Source: Glandiceps talaboti (taxonomy: Eukaryota; Hemichordata; Enteropneusta; Spengelidae). Taken from it: a stretch of DNA of 64,000 nucleotides. Below, piece by piece: positions 58,704 to 64,000 of this stretch. The first letter of the stretch is position 1; each line of letters opens with the position of its first letter. The position numbers and the translations under genes were made by a program. The stretch is taken from positions 7,986,975-8,050,974 of the forward strand of contig NC_135554.1 in NCBI RefSeq assembly GCF_964340395.1, in the 5' to 3' direction. The notes beneath the pieces are model-generated. The model saw only the letters and a program-made list of their open reading frames with translations, did not search any database and was not told the origin of the DNA.

Positions 58704-58990
58704 GCACAGCGTTAAGCACTGATTTCATTGTCCTTTGTCAAGATTGGCAAAGTGGAACCACAGAAGAACCTGGAAATGACAGCGACAACGAAGGAGAGCC
58801 ATTGTTCTACCACCTCCAACTTACCAGCAACGATGAGGTGTACGGTAGTGAATTTTATTATGCGGCAGATCCGATGACACCTAAAATGAAACTACCTGAG
58901 GGTCCAGCAGATACTGGATATATTTGGGAAGTTGCAGTGAAAGTTGAGAACCAATACAGAGAATTTAATTCAACCGTGATAGAACTTAAG
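58704..58990 (+). CDS. REJ module exon 4
   Basis: A 287-nt exon, phase 1 in and phase 0 out, between ttcag (ends 58703) and gtaaat at 58991. It continues directly from the P-P-Y-G-G-S-C exon with T-D-F-I-V-L-C-Q-D-W, then L-F-Y-H-L-Q-L, M-K-L-P-E-G and V-A-V-K-V-E-N-Q-Y. The C-x-x-W after the PPxGGxC strand is the expected REJ order. Confidence 0.8.
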
Positions 58991-59282
58991 GTAAATTAAT
59001 TGTATGCGAATAAACGTTCTACCACATGGGGCGCTATTGACTACATATCTTTATGTAGTACATCTTCAGTTTAATGCAATGTTGAATAGTCCTTATGTCA
59101 AATACTTTTTTTCCTTAAATGCAGCGTCGATTTGTACTCTCAATTTCAGTACCCAGTACTAGAATACACTCTCTTGTAATTCTTCTTTTTACCTTCATTG
59201 TGAAATGGAAATGTTATGTTTACAAAAGTGCCTACTAGTTTGAGATTTTCTAAAATGTCTTTGCGAACAAGGTAGCGTTTTT

Positions 59283-59315
59283 ACCTTCCGTAAGGAAGAT
59301 TGTTGACAAGTCTGA

Positions 59316-59384
<69 letters not shown>

Positions 59385-59500
59385 CGCCACCATTTTCTAA
59401 AAACGACTGGCTCAATTCAAATGAAATTTTGTAGACTTGTTCCGTACGTTAATGGCAAGAACTGATTAGGTAAAACAATATAATTCCTTCAAGTGACTAA
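59283..59500 (+). repeat. CCTCCCGTAAGGG-family copy (CTTCCGTAAGGAAG variant)
   Basis: Variant hairpin at 59284-59297, (GT)n at 59319-59380, then cgactggctcaattcaaatg and aatggcaagaactgattagg as in the copy at 12985. Ends before the exon at 59555. Confidence 0.65.
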
Positions 59501-59554
59501 TTGGATTTGTAATACCCTTCATGCAGCTTTATTTTTATATTTGATTTACCCTAG

Positions 59555-59683
59555 GTTTTGCCACCAGAATCTGAAGACAGTGCACTCGAGACTGCCTCTA
59601 AACTGGCAAATGCCTTCACCTCCCTTGACAATCCAATACAAGCCAATCAGATGGTAATTGGCGTCTCCTCGCTATTGAATGTG
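59555..59683 (+). CDS. Pre-GAIN helical exon 1
   Basis: A 129-nt phase 0-0 exon between cctag (ends 59554) and gtaagg at 59684. The 43 residues (L-E-T-A-S-K-L-A-N-A-F-T-S-L-D-N, then Q-M-V-I-G-V-S-S-L-L-N-V) look amphipathic-helical, as in the helical subdomain A of GAIN domains in polycystins and adhesion GPCRs. Reading through the donor would stop at 59752. Confidence 0.75.
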
Positions 59684-59777
59684 GTAAGGAATGCCATTTC
59701 TAGCAACACCTTTCTAATGAATGTCATAAATGAGAATTTGGTTCTTCTGTAGGTTGTACTTGAGGAATAATGTATAT

Positions 59778-59905
59778 ATGGATGGATGGATGGATGGATG
59801 GATGGATGGATGGATGGATGGATGGATGGATCTAATTATGGAGGGAGGGAGGGAACGATGGAGATATGGATGGATGGATGGATGGATGGATGGATAGATG
59901 GATCA
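59778..59905. repeat. (GGAT)n microsatellite
   Basis: Interrupted GGAT tract in the 286-nt intron before the 42-nt exon. Confidence 0.95.
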
Positions 59906-59969
59906 AGGAATAAATGAACGAATGAACCAATAAATGAATGAATGAATGTTATCCTTTTCCCTGTTTCAG

Positions 59970-60011
59970 AGATCTACTGGAGATGAACCACTGCCAATGG
60001 AAAGTATTGAG
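59970..60011 (+). CDS. Pre-GAIN small exon (42 nt)
   Basis: A 42-nt, 14-codon phase 0-0 exon (R-S-T-G-D-E-P-L-P-M-E-S-I-E) with a strong acceptor (ccctgtttcag, ends 59969) and donor gtaatg at 60012. Assigned because it has both splice sites and fits phase 0 between two phase 0 neighbours. It could be skipped in some transcripts without breaking the frame. Confidence 0.6.
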
Positions 60012-60322
60012 GTAATGTTATAAAAAGTTCATTTGTAAAAGAATACAAGACACATAACTATATAAGTCACAGGTTCTTCGAAACCGAATTCATAAACTAT
60101 TGTCCATTGTGCCCATTGTATTAATATTGTAACAATATAGAGTTATCGTATTTATAGGAGAACATCTTTTAATATTTAAGAGATTACTGTCATTAACTTC
60201 GTTAGGTAACCGCAATAACGAATCAAAACTCGTAGTTTACCTAAAGGAAACCGTAATATGGCATACATGAATTTCTACATTAGAACGATTCCAAAGAATA
60301 ACAAATTGTTCTTTCATTGCAG

Positions 60323-60454
60323 CTTCGCAGGAAAATGTCAACAGTACTTGAATTTGCTGCAGGCCTATTTACGTTGCCAGAATCTGTTTATCAGACAGCA
60401 TCAGCCCTGAAGCTGATGACAGAGGTTCCAAATCAAGTGGACGATGTAGCTCAG
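60323..60454 (+). CDS. Pre-GAIN helical exon 2
   Basis: A 132-nt phase 0-0 exon between attgcag (ends 60322) and gtaagt at 60455. It reads L-R-R-K-M-S-T-V-L-E-F-A-A, then A-S-A-L-K-L-M-T-E-V-P-N-Q-V, helical in character and matching the loosely conserved region before the GPS in polycystin-1-like proteins (T..P.Q). Confidence 0.75.
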
Positions 60455-60486
60455 GTAAGTCACTATTTGACTCACTTGACAGTTAC

Positions 60487-60488
<2 letters not shown>

Positions 60489-60532
<44 letters not shown>
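60489..60532. repeat. (GT)n microsatellite
   Basis: Dinucleotide tract 35 nt after the donor at 60454. Confidence 0.95.
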
Positions 60533-60536
<4 letters not shown>

Positions 60537-61383
60537 GGACTCTGAAACACTTGTCAAACACTAAACCATGGTTCGAAAGCAGTTTGAAACTACTGTAACA
60601 CAAACAAAGTGCGTATAGGGAAGGAGATACAGAACTGAAAAGAGAGGTAGAGAAACTGTTGAGAACAGAAATATGCAAGAAAAAGCTTTAAAACATTTCA
60701 CATTTTATATCAAATTTTGCAATAAAAATCTGCTTGATATGGCGATTTTTGGGTACCATGGGAACAAACATTTTCAAGCCTACTGTACAATTCCATGAAA
60801 ACAGCTGTCCTATTTTAGACAATTTATGTTACAACAGATAGCACCAACTCACACATGTCACAACAAGGAAATTCTTTTACTAATTTTTATTTTTTTCCAG
60901 GTTTTACGTTAAATTTTGTAAAAAAATGGTTTTTGATTTCGGTTACCATGGCATCATATGTTCATAAAATGACGCCCCCCCCCCCATTTTTTGGAACGCA
61001 GCATAACAAGCTAACCCTGGTAGGGTGGTTAATATGCAAATAAACATTATTGTTAAAATTATTATTATATAATATTATGTAATAATTATTACTAAGTCGG
61101 TGTTAACAGTTATATATATGGACATGGCGCTTTAAATGTCAAGATGGATATATAAATCATTTTACTGTTGATTTGATCATATTGGTAATAGGGTATCAAG
61201 TGAATAATGCATATTTGTATAGCATAATGTCTGTCAAGACAATATTGCTTCAAAATTAATTATACAGGGGCACATACCTTACAAAAACATATAACATTTC
61301 CTAACGGGGTTTTTACTAGAAAGAAAACAACTTATAACCCCTCTAGACGTTCAGAATATAATTCCATTTGATTTACTACACAG
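60533..61383. other. Intron, nothing recognised
   Basis: AT-rich; contains a C9 run near 60977 and a twice-used phrase gattttgggtaccatggg / gatttcggttaccatggc. No coding found. Confidence 0.45.
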
Positions 61384-61483
61384 GAGTCAGCCGTGTCTGT
61401 TATGTCGAAGGTAGCGGATGAAGTTGCCCAGAGAACAAAAGATAGTGAAATTCCCCAAGTTGAGGTTTTGAAATCTACGAAAG
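61384..61483 (+). CDS. Pre-GAIN helical exon 3
   Basis: A 100-nt exon, phase 0 in and phase 1 out, between acacag (ends 61383) and gtaagt at 61484. E-S-A-V-S-V-M-S-K-V-A-D-E-V-A-Q-R-T continues the helical region. Confidence 0.7.
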
Positions 61484-61779
61484 GTAAGTATTATATAGTT
61501 CATATAGAGTATCCAACTCATTCATCATCTTGGAATATCAGTAGGATTACAAAGGATCTATCTCACAGGCAATCCAGCTTAGTACATGACATTGGGCTAC
61601 ACAGATCTGTCCTGAAAAACAGATTTCATAGATAGAGCTGAGTTTTAAGTAGTGTTAGATCGACGTTCAACAAACAAATATTGTTGATTTTGCTACAGTG
61701 CATGGGTTAGGTTATGTCAAATTTAATATGCTTTCATTTTACTCTCCTGTTGATAATTATATTTGTTGTGTAATGTTAG

Positions 61780-61874
61780 ATATGGTGATGTCATCGTCTA
61801 ATCTACTTGGTGCTATACACCATATTCGAATGAATTCAACAGAAGAAGGCGATTACAGCAGCACTGAATCTAAG
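61780..61874 (+). CDS. GAIN-region exon 4
   Basis: A 95-nt exon, phase 1 in and phase 0 out, between atgttag (ends 61779) and a weak donor gtgcct at 61875. M-V-M-S-S-S-N-L-L-G-A-I-H-H-I-R. The donor lacks the usual +4/+5 bases, so exact 3' end needs a transcript, but the phase fits both neighbours. Confidence 0.62.
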
Positions 61875-62256
61875 GTGCCTAGTTTTTTTCTTGTAAATAA
61901 TTTAACAACCTAAACCTTGTGTTATGCTCTTCGGAATTGGCATCATTTCGTACTTGGGCGAAGAGGTGTATGAGACTTGCTCGACAACTTTCGTTAGATG
62001 TATTCTAATTACAATACCAATAGGAACAGACGACAATACATAACAGAATTGCTTTGCAAGTCGCAAATGTCGCTTCCGCCTAGGTTCAAATTGCTATCAA
62101 CTTCGCATCGCAGTGTACCAATTTATTCAGAAACGTCATAATCTAAATGTATTAGTAGCTATCCATAACACAGGATATTGTCGTCCACTTTTCTCCTATG
62201 CTAATTTTCTCGGTGTGAATTAACACACTAATGTGTGTGTTTTGTTCGATTGCAAG

Positions 62257-62499
62257 GTTGCTGACAAGACAAACTCGATTGTCCGGTCACTTAGTAAAGT
62301 ATCGGAAGGCGTACTTCGACGGATGCTCCCAGGAGAAGCCCCAGTAAACTTTACATCGAATGACGTGTCCGTACAACTAGAACGAAATATTGGAAAGAAA
62401 TTGTCAAATAAGACAATTGTGACAAAGGGTGGCATCTTTTCCTTACCATCAGCTGAGACGATGTTTGGTGATAGAAATTATACTGCTGTTGATTTAAAG
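62257..62499 (+). CDS. GAIN-region exon 5
   Basis: A 243-nt phase 0-0 exon between ttgcaag (ends 62256) and gtaatt at 62500. It reads S-L-S-K-V-S-E-G-V-L-R-R-M-L-P-G-E-A-P, then V-S-V-Q-L-E-R and G-G-I-F-S-L-P-S-A. The G-x-x-P-G-E-x-P and F-x-L-P motifs are typical of the pre-GPS part of PKD1-family proteins. Confidence 0.78.
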
Positions 62500-62775
62500 G
62501 TAATTATTCAAACAACATTTGTTTTACGAAAGGAAAAGTATGCATGCATGCATGCATTTCCATTTATCATATTGCATATGACATTTATTGAACTTCATTG
62601 TGATGAACTTCATTCACCCCCCCAGCCCACACACACACTTAGATATTTACATTTTTGATATAAGTTAATTAAACTTATATCTCACGTGAACTAATGCACT
62701 CTATTCCTCGTAACATCCATTACCTTGATATTTGACTTCGTTGGTAAACATATCCTCTCCGTGCATTCCTTTTAG

Positions 62776-63370
62776 GTGATCGAGTACTCAAGGAATCCTT
62801 TTGTCTGGGATAATGCATCCAATGTTGAAGGCAGTGTCATATCGGTTGAACTTTACGATGACAAAGAAAACTTAATAAACCAGCAAAACACGTCTGAAGA
62901 CTTCGGTTACACACTTGGACACGTCAGGGTCGACATTTCACCAAACTCGTCCAACGAACACGAAGTGTCGAATATTTCGTCAATCGGCAGCACTTCCCCG
63001 ATGGCTAAGATGTATACTTTTAACGTAGCATCAACTGGTGTGGCTGTGAGAATGTTTCATTCGGTGTCTGAATACGATGAGGGTATATTTGTAATTCACG
63101 TTAAATCCAATACCGAGCCGACGACGAATAGCTATGACATCAGAGTTGTCTTACCCGACGATCTCGACCTATCCGAAGGACTACGCTTAGCATCTGATTG
63201 GGTCACTCCGAGAGAGATAACGGGCCATGCTGAACCAACTATCATTCACAGACACCAGGATAACTACAAAAACATTGCTATCAACGCCAAAACATATGAA
63301 CTATTTATTCCAGCAGAATACCTCATTATTGGCAATTACAATGTGCTGGTCGAAGAGTACATTGGCTTAA
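62776..63370 (+). CDS. GAIN-region exon 6 (last in window)
   Basis: A 595-nt exon, phase 0 in and phase 1 out, between ttttag (ends 62775) and gtaagg at 63371. It begins V-I-E-Y-S-R-N-P-F-V-W, the N-P-F-x-W motif of polycystin-1-like pre-GPS regions, then V-I-S-V-E-L-Y-D. The G-V-A-V-R-M-F and Y-N-V-L-V-E-E-Y strands follow. The GPS cleavage motif and first membrane helix are not reached; the 630 nt after this exon appear intronic. Confidence 0.78.
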
Positions 63371-64000
63371 GTAAGGGTGTTTTCAGTAATTTGTGAAATC
63401 AAGCCCGTTCTAGCTCTGTTGCCTAAATTGTAACCATAACCGATTCTGCTATTCTAAAAAAGTGGCCCATCCCCAGCTGCAGGTCAAAACACAAGTAACT
63501 GTTTAAATGCTGTCAGACGTGAGTCAAACGTTTAGAGTCCCAGGATCAATAACCAACTTTTGTTAAGCAAAAGTTACTTCCCCGAAGTCTAGCTCAGATC
63601 TCAGACAGGTTTTCAGTATTTTCAATTTATTTCAGCTCTATGCTTAATTGTAACTAATCCGTATCTATATCAATACCATCCCAGATCCATGCTATCCCAA
63701 CTTGTTGTTCTCAATTAGCATTGAATATTCATAACATATTATAATAACATAATGTCCAAGAGATAGTTGTCATAACCTTAATACTGATGTTGCCCAATCC
63801 AACGGCAAGAGTATGATAGTGACCACCCCTCTGAATTTTAGTATTCCGTTGTTGTATAAAACGTATCTAGTCGCCTACATGTATTCATGCAATAATTATG
63901 TTTATTTGCCTGATGTAAACGTGGCATTGAACTTGTGAACGACCACTTGCTTTCAAATTGTTAGAATACATGCAAAGACGTGTGATTAAACGTTATAGTG
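63371..64000. other. Intron running out of the window
   Basis: Starts with donor gtaagg. No acceptor followed by GPS-like or membrane-helix coding was found before the window ends. Confidence 0.5.

Noticed and set aside
61698-61779. Using the acag at about 61694-61697 as an earlier acceptor for the exon starting 61780
   Set aside because: The frame from there does not join in phase 1 with the helical region as cleanly; 61780 fits phase and family character, though the weak donor leaves some doubt.

Overview
This is AT-rich, intron-dense eukaryotic (animal) DNA with many microsatellites and transposable elements. The one host gene I can support runs on the + strand from 5105 to 63370 and is open at both ends. 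I could join 44 exons (10,635 nt, 3,545 codons). The splice phases agree at every junction and the reading frame never breaks. The predicted product is a very large extracellular receptor of the polycystin-1/REJ class. A modular N-terminal part precedes the REJ region: 9 HYR repeats, 10 SRCR domains, one LamG/pentraxin-like domain, one F5/8C-fucolectin-like domain and one WSC domain. PKD-like and REJ modules follow, then the front part of a GAIN/pre-GPS region. No membrane segment or GPS is reached, so the C-terminal part (GPS, PLAT, TM helices, if present) must lie beyond 64000, and the start codon and signal peptide lie before position 1. The mix of HYR, group-A-like SRCR and REJ modules suggests a marine invertebrate deuterostome (echinoderm, hemichordate or cephalochordate). 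That is inference; a lophotrochozoan cannot be excluded.

Layout. 1-5104: upstream intron holding a foldback element, a (TATG)n tract, a decayed LINE scrap, a TIR/hairpin repeat and a frameshifted CR1/L2-like LINE. 5105-23270: nine single-exon HYR domains. HYR3 and HYR4 are a recent segmental duplication with their introns, and a 5'-truncated antisense LINE with a perfect 15-bp target duplication sits between HYR8 and HYR9. 24263-45893: ten SRCR domains, each split in two exons at the same point. The intron inside SRCR4 is followed by an antisense, roughly 6-kb Tx1/L1-like LINE bounded by (ATC)n on both sides. The intron inside SRCR8 holds a 3-kb Harbinger-like TIR element inserted two bases into the intron, with a hAT-like element nested in it. 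46139-51530: LamG, F5/8C-like (2 exons) and WSC exons. 51592-63370: PKD, REJ and GAIN exons.

The modules before the REJ region are symmetric phase 1-1 exons, the arrangement expected for exon shuffling. Phases become mixed (2, 1, 0) only inside the conserved REJ/GAIN core. This suggests a conserved polycystin-type core with a lineage-specific, ligand-binding ectodomain added in front. HYR, SRCR, LamG, F-type-lectin-like and WSC modules are all associated with adhesion, glycan or pattern binding, so recognition coupled to a polycystin-type receptor is the natural hypothesis. Ligand and tissue cannot be read from the sequence. No promoter, tRNA, rRNA or CRISPR was found.
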